23,162 bases of DNA, taken from positions 1-23,162 of the forward strand of contig JAQVPY010000009.1 of assembly GCA_028701815.1 (NCBI GenBank), in the 5' to 3' direction. This document shows positions 1 through 7,248 of this stretch, piece by piece. The notes under the pieces are model-generated. The model was given only the letters and a program-made list of their open reading frames with translations, was not told where the DNA came from and made no database searches. The translations under genes were made by a program, and so were the position numbers. This stretch comes from Bacteroidales bacterium (GTDB lineage Bacteria; Bacteroidota; Bacteroidia; Bacteroidales; BM520). Within the stretch, counting starts at the first letter, position 1, and each line of letters starts with the position of its first letter.

Positions 1-1073
1 CTCGGATAACCGATACGCGTCTCCATACCTGTAGCATATTCCGTAAGCTGTGCTGCGTGTTTCAACAAAGAGCCACCACCCGTCAGCACTATACCGGCTA
101 TCATATTCTTTTCATAACCCGACTTCTTTATCTCGGCATGAACAAGACCTATTATCTCCATCATCCTCGCCTGAATGATCTTCGATAGATTCTTCACGGA
201 AATCTCTTTCGGAGCTCTCCCACGAAGACCCGGAATCGAAACGATCTCTTCAACATCTTTCTCATTCGACAAGGCAGAGCCGAATTTAACCTTTAAGTCT
301 TCGGCATACTTCTTAATGATGCCAAATCCCATCTTTATATCTTCAGTGATAACTTCACCTCCAAAAGGAATAACAGCGGTATGTCTTATCAGTCCATTCT
401 GAAAGACAGCAACATCCGTTGTCCCACCACCTATATCTACAAGTACTACGCCCTCATCCTTCTCTTCTTTGCTCAATACAGCTGAAGCTGAAGCAATGGG
501 CTCAAGTATCAGCGATTGTAATTTAAGATTCGACTTGGTGACACAGCGATTGATGTTTCCTACAGCTGTGGCCTGAGCTGTGATGATATGAAAATTAGCC
601 TCAATAGAAGTACCTAACATTCCAACAGGGGCAATTACCCCCGACTCATTGTCAATGGTATATTCCTGCGGGATAATGGATATAATCTCTTCCCCCGCAC
701 ATAATGCGAGACGCTTCCTGACATCCTGGACAAAAGCTGTTATGTCAGCAGCTTTGATTACATCATCATTTCCATCTCTTCTCATGGAATCACGATGCTG
801 CCTGCTTTTGATAAATTGACCGGCAATACCGACATTGACATCATGAATGCTGACATTGGACAACTCCTCCGCTTTTTTGATAGCTTTCATGATCGAGTCT
901 ATCGTCTGTTCTATATTTAAAACAGCACCGCGCTTTACCCCTAAAGACTCCGTGTTTCCAAACCCAAGGACATCTATTTTTCCCTGTTCGTTTTCTTCAC
1001 CGACTACTACAGCTATTTTTGTAGTACCGATGTCAAGACCTACAATAATATCCGACTTTCCCATATTTATCAT
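1..1073 (-). CDS. ftsA: Cell division protein FtsA, partial (C-terminus beyond left edge)
   Basis: FtsA is the actin-like ATPase that tethers FtsZ to the membrane and recruits later divisome proteins. The reverse strand reads without a stop through about 357 codons. It begins with a phosphate-1 type segment (IIVGLDIGTTKIAVVVGEE), then the SHS2 (1C) region, then the phosphate-2 motif LVDIGGGTTDVAVF (near residue 207) and an adenosine-type motif (IVLTGGGSLLKH) close to the left edge. Family members are roughly 420-480 residues, so the C-terminal part, including the membrane-binding tail, is missing here. I chose the ATG at 1073 because it overlaps the ftsQ stop as ATGA, as at the other junctions of the operon; an ATG at 1064 is an equally readable alternative. 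It is the last visible gene of the dcw operon; ftsZ would be expected next. Confidence 0.95.
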   Translation of the reverse strand, partial: MINMGKSDIIVGLDIGTTKIAVVVGEENEQGKIDVLGFGNTESLGVKRGAVLNIEQTIDSIMKAIKKAEELSNVSIHDVNVGIAGQFIKSRQHRDSMRRDGNDDVIKAADITAFVQDVRKRLALCAGEEIISIIPQEYTIDNESGVIAPVGMLGTSIEANFHIITAQATAVGNINRCVTKSNLKLQSLILEPIASASAVLSKEEKDEGVVLVDIGGGTTDVAVFQNGLIRHTAVIPFGGEVITEDIKMGFGIIKKYAEDLKVKFGSALSNEKDVEEIVSIPGLRGRAPKEISVKNLSKIIQARMMEIIGLVHAEIKKSGYEKNMIAGIVLTGGGSLLKHAAQLTEYATGMETRIGYP

Positions 1074-1840
1074 TTTTTATTATTAATTGCTACTACCTGA
1101 CCTTTATAATCCAAATTATAAGACTCATACTGATACATCTGCTCGTCCTCTTTCGCCGCCATACAGAAATATTCCAAATTCGACGACTTCTCTTCCAAAT
1201 TGTCTAATGTGCCTATAAAAACCGGCGACGGTAAATCCGTTACGAGCATCGCTACCCTGTCGTCATTTGATATCTGAACTTCCATCACCCTATTGCTTAA
1301 AAAGGTATCTTCATATATAAACATCACTAATTTAGCAGCTTGCCTTATTATAGACTTATTGGTATTTACACCGTTTATGACAATTCTCCCCCCTATCATC
1401 ATCAACTCCCTGCCATTGTATAGCGAAGAAGTAATGATGTCCCCCGCATCGGTGATATATATATTGTCCTTGTCTGCCACTTTTAACTTTGCCACCGGCA
1501 CCTTCTGCTCAATATGAATAATTAACTTGCCGTCTACACCACTCGAAATCACCAGTTTATCCATGTCTATCGCCTCAACTGACTCCAGTGTATGACGTAT
1601 GTTGCTGTCGTCGAAATCCTTTAGCGAACTGTTGAGTACCTCATTGATGTTTGCCTCCAAAAGCTCAGCTATTACTGCCTCATCAAGCATCACCCTGTCA
1701 TCAGGACATGCTATATCCAACGATACTACCTTTACCACCCGACTATTGTAACTCTTCATGCTGAAATACAACAACACGATTACGCCAACAATAAAGATGG
1801 CCGATACTATCTGCAATAATATTTTCACAAACTTCTTCAT
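1070..1840 (-). CDS. ftsQ: Cell division protein FtsQ (DivIB-like)
   Basis: FtsQ is a bitopic divisome protein that links early cytoplasmic and late periplasmic division proteins. The 256-residue product has a short basic N-terminus, one membrane segment at about residues 7-27, and a periplasmic part with a POTRA-like start and a beta-type region (for example DNIYITDAGDIITSS), as in Bacteroidetes FtsQ. The sequence is weakly conserved, so the call rests largely on position between murC and ftsA, length and topology. Its ATG overlaps the murC stop, and its TGA overlaps the ftsA ATG, both as ATGA, which implies translational coupling. No damage is visible. Confidence 0.88.
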   Translation of the reverse strand: MKKFVKILLQIVSAIFIVGVIVLLYFSMKSYNSRVVKVVSLDIACPDDRVMLDEAVIAELLEANINEVLNSSLKDFDDSNIRHTLESVEAIDMDKLVISSGVDGKLIIHIEQKVPVAKLKVADKDNIYITDAGDIITSSLYNGRELMMIGGRIVINGVNTNKSIIRQAAKLVMFIYEDTFLSNRVMEVQISNDDRVAMLVTDLPSPVFIGTLDNLEEKSSNLEYFCMAAKEDEQMYQYESYNLDYKGQVVAINNKK

Positions 1841-3183
1841 TTTACTCTCAATGTTTCACAAATTGTATCTATAGACTTATCTATGTCACCGGCGCCTATA
1901 GTCAAAAAGACATCTGCTTTACTGTCCTTAACTCTCTCCGCGACCTGATCTTTTCTAACCACTTCACATATCCCACTCGTAATATGCTGCGCTAATGCCG
2001 AAGAGGTAATCCCCGGAATAGGCAACTCGCGTGCAGGATATATATCCAAAAGATATACTTCGTCACATTTAGATAACGCCTCCGCCATGGGCAACATAAA
2101 ATCACGCGTGCGCGAATATAAATGCGGCTGGAAAAAAGCACATATCTTCGACTTCTTGTATACCTCTTTTACCGTGTCAATGAAATGAGACATTTCTACC
2201 GGATGATGGGCATAATCGTCGATATATACCCGCTTCCCATCATTATACCTGATGTCAAAACGCCTCTTTACCCCTTCGAAACTCTGCATTGCAACCTCTA
2301 TATCCTTCGGATCAATACCTAACGACAAGGCCACACCACACGCAGCAGTATAGTTTTCTATATTATATATGCCAAAGAATGGCATACAAGAAAATTTAAG
2401 TTCTGCGCTATTATAGCAAAGAGAAACATTAAGTTTCCCGTCTACATATTCATAGTCTCTTACGTTTAACTTAGCCTCATCACAGAATCCATAAGTATTA
2501 TCGGCAGCAAAATATTTAGCATACTTACAGTTGATAAAGCGTTTACTCACATAAACCTTATCGACAAATTCCCGATAAGCCTCAAGCATATTTTCAAAAG
2601 AGCCATATACATCAAGGTGATCCGGGTCTACAGCATTCACCACAGCGATATTTGGATGGAGGTTAAGAAACGACCTATCGTATTCATCAGCCTCTACAAC
2701 TACAACTTTCGCGTCATCTTTAAGATAAAGGTTGCCGTTGATGTTTTTACATATTCCACCGACAAAGGCATCAGCCGACACGCCACAATGATTCAAGATA
2801 TGTGCCAACATGGCTGTCACCGTGGTCTTTCCATGCGTTCCAGCCACCGCTATACAAAACGAATGATAGGTTATCAGCTCAAGTATCTGCGATCTTTTCA
2901 TGACAGGCAAGGTAGAATGCAAAGCATAATTGAGTTCTGCATTATCAAGATGGATAGCCGGCGTATAAATTATAACATCCACGTTCTGAGGAATATGATT
3001 AACATCTTCTTCATAAAACACGTTTATGCCCTTCATTTCCAGAATATCGGTAATAGAAGAATGCGCTTTGTCGTATCCCGACACAGCACATCCTTTCGCA
3101 TAGAAATACTGTGCGATGGCGCTCATTCCTACACCCCCGATACCTATAAGGTAAATGCTCCGTATTTTATTAATATCCATCAT
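1837..3183 (-). CDS. murC: UDP-N-acetylmuramate--L-alanine ligase MurC
   Basis: MurC adds L-alanine to UDP-MurNAc in the cytoplasm, the first peptide-building step of peptidoglycan. The 448-residue protein has the normal length. It shows a Rossmann UDP-binding motif GIGGVGMS (14-21), the ATP-binding loop GTHGKTT (115-121), the central Mur-ligase block VEADEYDRSF followed by VDPDHLDVYG, and the C-terminal-domain motif DDYAHHPVEM. All key motifs look intact, unlike the neighbouring murD. Two ATGs occur in tandem; the first (3183) overlaps the murG stop as ATGA and is preferred. The 3' end overlaps ftsQ by 4 nt. Confidence 0.97.
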   Translation of the reverse strand: MMDINKIRSIYLIGIGGVGMSAIAQYFYAKGCAVSGYDKAHSSITDILEMKGINVFYEEDVNHIPQNVDVIIYTPAIHLDNAELNYALHSTLPVMKRSQILELITYHSFCIAVAGTHGKTTVTAMLAHILNHCGVSADAFVGGICKNINGNLYLKDDAKVVVVEADEYDRSFLNLHPNIAVVNAVDPDHLDVYGSFENMLEAYREFVDKVYVSKRFINCKYAKYFAADNTYGFCDEAKLNVRDYEYVDGKLNVSLCYNSAELKFSCMPFFGIYNIENYTAACGVALSLGIDPKDIEVAMQSFEGVKRRFDIRYNDGKRVYIDDYAHHPVEMSHFIDTVKEVYKKSKICAFFQPHLYSRTRDFMLPMAEALSKCDEVYLLDIYPARELPIPGITSSALAQHITSGICEVVRKDQVAERVKDSKADVFLTIGAGDIDKSIDTICETLRVK

Positions 3184-4277
3184 TGTAATATTGTGTCAAC
3201 AATTTTATTTACCGCATCCGGTAATGCCATTTTTTTTATATTCTCCGACATCTCTTTTAATTTGTCTTCGTCATTAATCAACTCTCTCAGCAGTGACAGC
3301 ATTTCGCTATCGACCTTAGAATTTTCCACCATCATGGCAGCATCTTTATTTACCAAAGCCATCGCATTAACCATCTGATGGTTTTCTGCAGCGGTAGGCA
3401 ACGGGACGAATACAGAAGGCAGCCCTACTATCTCCAATTCCGAGATTGCTATGGCTCCCGCGCGTGAAATGACTAAATCAGCTATTCCATACGCGTAGTC
3501 CATTCTGTTCACAAAATCGAGACATTTTATATTCTCTATCCTATTTGCTGCTATTGCAGCCTTGGCTGTCTCGAAAAACGATTTACCGGTCTGCCATACT
3601 ATATTTGCCTCAAGGCAAGCATAACCATTGATATTATTGGCTATTGCTTCGTTTATTGCCAAGGCGCCCTGACTCCCTCCGACGAAAAAGATAACCGGTT
3701 TGTCTTTAGGAAGGTTAAAATACGCGTAGGCTTCATCGGTTTTTCTTTTGATAGTGAGGATGTCTTTTCTAACAGGGTTACCTGTCATTATTATTTTATC
3801 TTCCGGGAAATATTTTCCGAGGCCCTCGTAAGCAACACATATTGCAGACGCATGGCTTGCAAGCATTTTATTTGTCTTCCCCGGCAGAGAGTTCTGCTCC
3901 TGGATGACGGTTCTTACCTTAAGCATAGAGGCTGCTTTAAGCACCGCTCCGCTTGCATATCCCCCCACGCCTATCACCGTTTCCGGTTTAAACTTCCGGA
4001 CAATCCTTCTCGCCTTAATCACGCTCAGGACAAACTTGATCATAACAGGTATATTGTTCAATACAGAGCCGCGTCTGATTCCGGAGACGTTCAAGCCTAT
4101 TATCTTATATCCCGCCCGAGGAACTTTTTCCATCTCCATGTGTCCGTCAGCTCCGATAAACAATATCTCCGCTTCAGGAACTCGTTCTTTCAAACCGTTT
4201 GCTATGGCTATGGCCGGGAAAATATGCCCGCCTGTTCCGCCGCCACTTATTATATATCTGTTCTTAATTGCTTTCAT
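3180..4277 (-). CDS. murG: UDP-GlcNAc:lipid I N-acetylglucosaminyltransferase MurG
   Basis: MurG is a peripheral membrane GT28 glycosyltransferase that adds GlcNAc to lipid I to make lipid II. The 365-residue product has the family length. The N-terminal glycine-rich loop SGGGTGGH is at 11-18 and a second glycine-rich segment, VGGSQGALAINEAI, opens the C-terminal half. The UDP-GlcNAc-binding region SRAGAIAISELEIVGLPSVF is followed by PLPTAAENHQ, matching the conserved PxPxAxxxHQ pattern. Its ATG overlaps the ftsW stop as ATGA, next to a run of ACA repeats. Its substrate, lipid I, requires MraY, whose gene is interrupted in this operon. Confidence 0.97.
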   Translation of the reverse strand: MKAIKNRYIISGGGTGGHIFPAIAIANGLKERVPEAEILFIGADGHMEMEKVPRAGYKIIGLNVSGIRRGSVLNNIPVMIKFVLSVIKARRIVRKFKPETVIGVGGYASGAVLKAASMLKVRTVIQEQNSLPGKTNKMLASHASAICVAYEGLGKYFPEDKIIMTGNPVRKDILTIKRKTDEAYAYFNLPKDKPVIFFVGGSQGALAINEAIANNINGYACLEANIVWQTGKSFFETAKAAIAANRIENIKCLDFVNRMDYAYGIADLVISRAGAIAISELEIVGLPSVFVPLPTAAENHQMVNAMALVNKDAAMMVENSKVDSEMLSLLRELINDEDKLKEMSENIKKMALPDAVNKIVDTILQ

Positions 4278-5410
4278 AGTGTTGTTGTTGTTGTTGTCTC
4301 AATATTATTATTAGCGGCGACATTTTGAATAATGCCCACTGCCATACATAGCATCAAAAAAGAGCTCCTTCCGCGACTGATAAACGGCAGCTGCTGTCCC
4401 GTCACAGGTATCAGTCCCACACAAACCATCATGTGCACAAATGCCTGGAAGACTATCAGGAATCCAAGACTGAACGCCAGATATTTTCCGAACAAATCTC
4501 TTGTATTAATAGATATTTTCACAACTCTAAACATAAACGCGACATAGATTATGAGTACAAACACGCCTAAAATCATACCGCCTTCTTCTACAAGACAGCT
4601 ATAGACATAGTCTTTATCTCTATTATCGAGCAGCCATTTCACCTTTCCGTTTCCGGGAAATGTTCCGAACAGCCCGCCGTTTCCTACCGCCGTTCTCGGG
4701 TCATCGACGATTATCGTCTCCTCACCGCTTACGGGGTCAGTAACTATCACCGTCTCCTGTCCTTTAGAATATGTGTTGAAACGCGACTTCCATGTATCCA
4801 TGCGCTGTCCTCCGACAAGAACGTAAATCGCAAGTGCTACAACGGCTACGCCGCAAACTGTTAGCAGATACTTGCCCTTAACATTTGCCATAAGAAGGAT
4901 AAAAAACGTAGGCACGGCGATGATGATTACCGAAGACAGGTTCTGTGGCAGGATAAGGCCCATCATCACCACTAACGGCAGCATCAGATATATGATACAG
5001 TCCTTCCATGATGAATTAATATCGCTTATCTTATTAGCGCACAAATAACTTACCATTATCATAGTAAACATCTTAGCCACCTCTATAGGTTGGAAGCTGA
5101 AAAATTTCATGTCGATAGTTCTGTGTGCTTCGCCGCCTTCTATTCCCACAAAAGGAAGGACAATCAAAGAGACTATGCTGATTGCCACACCTGCAAACGA
5201 GAACCACTTAAAGAGTTTTTTATTATAACTTAAATTTTCAAAGAGCACAAGGATGACAAAGCCTATGATAACGGTAAACACCTGTCCGAGCAACGCGTTC
5301 CATGGTCCGTTTACGCTGCCCGACGTACTTGCTACTGCCACAAATGATACAAGTGCCAGCATAATAAGTATCGCATAAATACCTCTATCTCCCTTGAAGA
5401 CTTTATTCAT
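4274..5410 (-). CDS. ftsW: FtsW, SEDS-family septal peptidoglycan polymerase, with atypical motif residues
   Basis: FtsW polymerises lipid II at the septum together with its transpeptidase FtsI. The 378-residue product is a polytopic SEDS protein of usual length, with about ten hydrophobic segments and a long extracellular loop (about 200-260). The loop leads into DNRDKDYVYSCLVEEGG, where the conserved SEDS aspartate (Asp267 here, in DKDYVY) is kept. Two motifs deviate: FQPSE is FQPIE (106-110), and the GGSS/GGTS motif after LPFIS reads RGRSS (346-350), a Gly-to-Arg change (codon AGG) that one substitution explains. The C-terminus ends in six threonines encoded by an ACA repeat. It starts 2 nt after the murD-remnant stop and overlaps murG by 4 nt. 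Its position excludes RodA. Confidence 0.93.
   Translation of the reverse strand: MNKVFKGDRGIYAILIMLALVSFVAVASTSGSVNGPWNALLGQVFTVIIGFVILVLFENLSYNKKLFKWFSFAGVAISIVSLIVLPFVGIEGGEAHRTIDMKFFSFQPIEVAKMFTMIMVSYLCANKISDINSSWKDCIIYLMLPLVVMMGLILPQNLSSVIIIAVPTFFILLMANVKGKYLLTVCGVAVVALAIYVLVGGQRMDTWKSRFNTYSKGQETVIVTDPVSGEETIIVDDPRTAVGNGGLFGTFPGNGKVKWLLDNRDKDYVYSCLVEEGGMILGVFVLIIYVAFMFRVVKISINTRDLFGKYLAFSLGFLIVFQAFVHMMVCVGLIPVTGQQLPFISRGRSSFLMLCMAVGIIQNVAANNNIETTTTTTL
4280..4297 (-). repeat. Trinucleotide microsatellite, (ACA)6 on the coding strand, at the 3' end of ftsW
   Basis: Six perfect ACA codons, seen as GTT repeats on the + strand, encode Thr-Thr-Thr-Thr-Thr-Thr just before the last residue of FtsW. 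The repeat lies immediately upstream of the ATGA overlap with murG. Slipped-strand gain or loss of units would keep the frame, so it could vary between strains without breaking ftsW. Confidence 0.9.
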
Positions 5411-5412
5411 CG

Positions 5413-5961
5413 TTATAGTTTGTTTACTGATTTCTTAAAAGCTATGCCTCTCTCCTTATAATCGGAATAAACATCGTTTGGTGTACTTGTCGGCGACAGA
5501 AGAACAGCATCGCCACTATCGCACAGGTTAAAGGCCTTAAAAACCGCATCTTCCATAGAAGAGGCCACATACATTATATCCATAATATCTCCAAAAGCCT
5601 GCTCAGCTTTTCTGTTTCTTGAGCCGACACATATAATAGCTTTTACTTTTTTCTTTACGATATCATGCAATTTGGAGTAATCGCAACTTGCGCCATCGCC
5701 TTCTATCAGCCATACTGTCGGTTTAAGCATGTCTTCCAATGCATACCAGGTAGCGTTAACTGTCTCTGCGCGAGAGTCGTTGATAAAATCGATATTGTGG
5801 ACAGATGCCACAAATTCTAAACGGTGTTCCTGATTAAAGAAATCTTCGAATGAACTTCTCAGGTTGCCGTTACGCATTTCAACAAGCTTTGATGAAATCG
5901 AAGCCGCCATGGAACTATAGACTTTCGGCCTTCCCTGAATTGCTAATTTTTCTAAATTCAT
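5413..5961 (-). CDS. murD: MurD C-terminal remnant: truncated UDP-MurNAc-L-Ala:D-Glu ligase lacking the UDP- and ATP-binding parts
   Basis: The operon position (mraY-X-ftsW) and residue patterns identify MurD, but only 182 residues remain against about 440-450 normally. The N-terminal UDP-binding domain and most of the central ATPase domain, including the GTNGKTT-type loop, are absent. Just 21 nt separate its ATG from the end of the mraY frame, so they are not hidden nearby. The retained part includes EHRLEFV (45-51), an NDS motif, the VKAIICVGS strand and YKERG (168-172). The family's GKHNxxN reads GRPKVYS, NDSKATN reads NDSRAET, the GGxxKG/GGDGKS region reads EGDGAS, and SPACAS reads SPTSTP. 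It cannot be a D-glutamate ligase. The open frame could be recent debris or a domain kept for another role; MurD ancestry is secure, function is not. Confidence 0.85.
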   Translation of the reverse strand: MNLEKLAIQGRPKVYSSMAASISSKLVEMRNGNLRSSFEDFFNQEHRLEFVASVHNIDFINDSRAETVNATWYALEDMLKPTVWLIEGDGASCDYSKLHDIVKKKVKAIICVGSRNRKAEQAFGDIMDIMYVASSMEDAVFKAFNLCDSGDAVLLSPTSTPNDVYSDYKERGIAFKKSVNKL

Positions 5962-5982
5962 AATATCTGTTTTTTATAATTA

Positions 5983-7236
5983 TTATCTGAGTTTCAATGT
6001 TACGAGTGACAATACGGCAAGCATGACGCTGATGATGATGAATCTCGTCACAATCTTCGATTCATGGTATCCTTTTTTCTGAAAATGATGATGCAGCGGT
6101 GCCATCAGAAAGACTCTTCGTCCCACACCGAATTTCTTTTAGGTAATTTTAAACCAAAATCTTTGAATGATAACCGACAAGCCTTCGACAAGGAATACGC
6201 CGCACATCAAGGGCAGAATCAGTTCTTTTCTTACGAGAACAGCAAAAACTGCGATAATACCGCCTAAAGCCAAACTGCCGGTATCGCCCATAAACACTTG
6301 TGCCGGATAAGCATTATACCACATAAAGCCGATACACGCACCGACAAAAGCCGCTATATATATAGTCAGCTCGCCGACATCAGGTATTAGCATAATATTC
6401 AAATAATTAGCAAATATAGCATTACCCGAAATCCAAGCAAAGATGGCAAGAGTGCCCCCTACTACTGCTGATGTCCCGGTAGCTAGTCCGTCTATGCCAT
6501 CAGTAAGATTTGCGCAATTGGAAACTGCAACAACTATAAATATTATAATAGGTATAAAGATAAGAAACGCCCATTTATATCTTCCTTCTCCTAAGAAAAA
6601 CAAAATATCACTGTAATTCCATTCATTTCCTTTAATAAACGGGATTGTGGTACTGATATCTTTTGTCGCTTCGGAATAAGCAGTATTACCGATAGTCTCC
6701 TTCATTGCGCTGTCTTCCGTTACATTGGTAGACACGACCACTTCGGCAGGGACGCGCTCTTTGATCACTATGTCAGGATGCCAAAACATCATAGCACCGA
6801 CAAAAATCCCAAGAGCCACCTGACCGAGAACTTTAAATTTACCAGCAAGACCTTCTTTATGTTTTCTGAAAACTTTGATATAGTCGTCGATAAATCCAAT
6901 AAGCCCAAGCCACACTGTTGCGACAAGCATAATAATGATATATATATTGTCAAGTCTGGCAAACAGAAGTACCGGCAGCAGTATCGAGATAAGGATAATA
7001 AGTCCGCCCATCGTAGGTGTACCTTCTTTAGCCTTCTGTCCTTCGAGTCCGAGGTCGCGTACGGTCTCCCCTACCTGTTTCCTCTTTAAGAAGTTTATTA
7101 TCTTCTTCCCGAAGATCATCGAAATAATCAAAGAAAGAATTACGGACATCCCGGCTCTGAAGGAGATATAATTAAATAGCCCCGCGCCAGGGAAATCAAA
7201 TATCTTTTCTAAATAATTAGCCAAATAATACAACAT
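5983..7236 (-). pseudogene. mraY: MraY (phospho-MurNAc-pentapeptide translocase) interrupted by an in-frame TAA at codon 366
   Basis: MraY transfers phospho-MurNAc-pentapeptide from UDP to undecaprenyl phosphate, making lipid I at the inner membrane. Codons 1-365 show a normal polytopic protein with GTPTMGG (72-78), the Asp pair DD (117-118), NLTDGIDGLA (243-252) and MGDTGS (316-321), plus the long extra loop typical of Bacteroidetes (about 150-215). Codon 366 is TAA (6139-6141), where related proteins usually have lysine. The same frame then continues for 51 codons: a KKFGVGRR segment, LMAPLHHHF with the HHH motif (382-384, at 6085-6093), KKGYHESKIVTRF, a final membrane segment and LKLR, ending at TAA 5983-5985. 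The 417-codon total matches the family. Without readthrough the product loses HHH and the last helix. A sequencing error or a very recent mutation would also fit. Confidence 0.9.
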
Positions 7237-7248
7237 CTTATCTCTCTT

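Noticed and set aside
2617..3378. 253-codon plus-strand open frame opposite murC and the end of murG
   Set aside because: It is antisense to two well-supported, motif-complete genes and its translation has no recognisable domain or plausible composition.
3852..4328. Overlapping plus-strand open frames of 158 and 136 codons opposite murG
   Set aside because: They are antisense to intact murG; the His/Cys-rich or Val-run translations are typical of shadow frames.
5962..5982. Missing murD N-terminus hidden in another frame between mraY and the remnant
   Set aside because: Only 21 nt separate the two frames, and the sequence before them encodes the MraY C-terminus.
6139..6141. Reassignment of TAA as a sense codon to explain the mraY stop
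   Set aside because: TAA ends many genes here at family-typical positions (mraY itself, rsmH, ftsL, glsA, glsB, the carboxyltransferase), so it is a stop in this genome.
5983..6141. Frameshift as the cause of the mraY interruption
   Set aside because: The conserved C-terminal residues continue in the same frame after the TAA, so a substitution is sufficient and no indel is needed.
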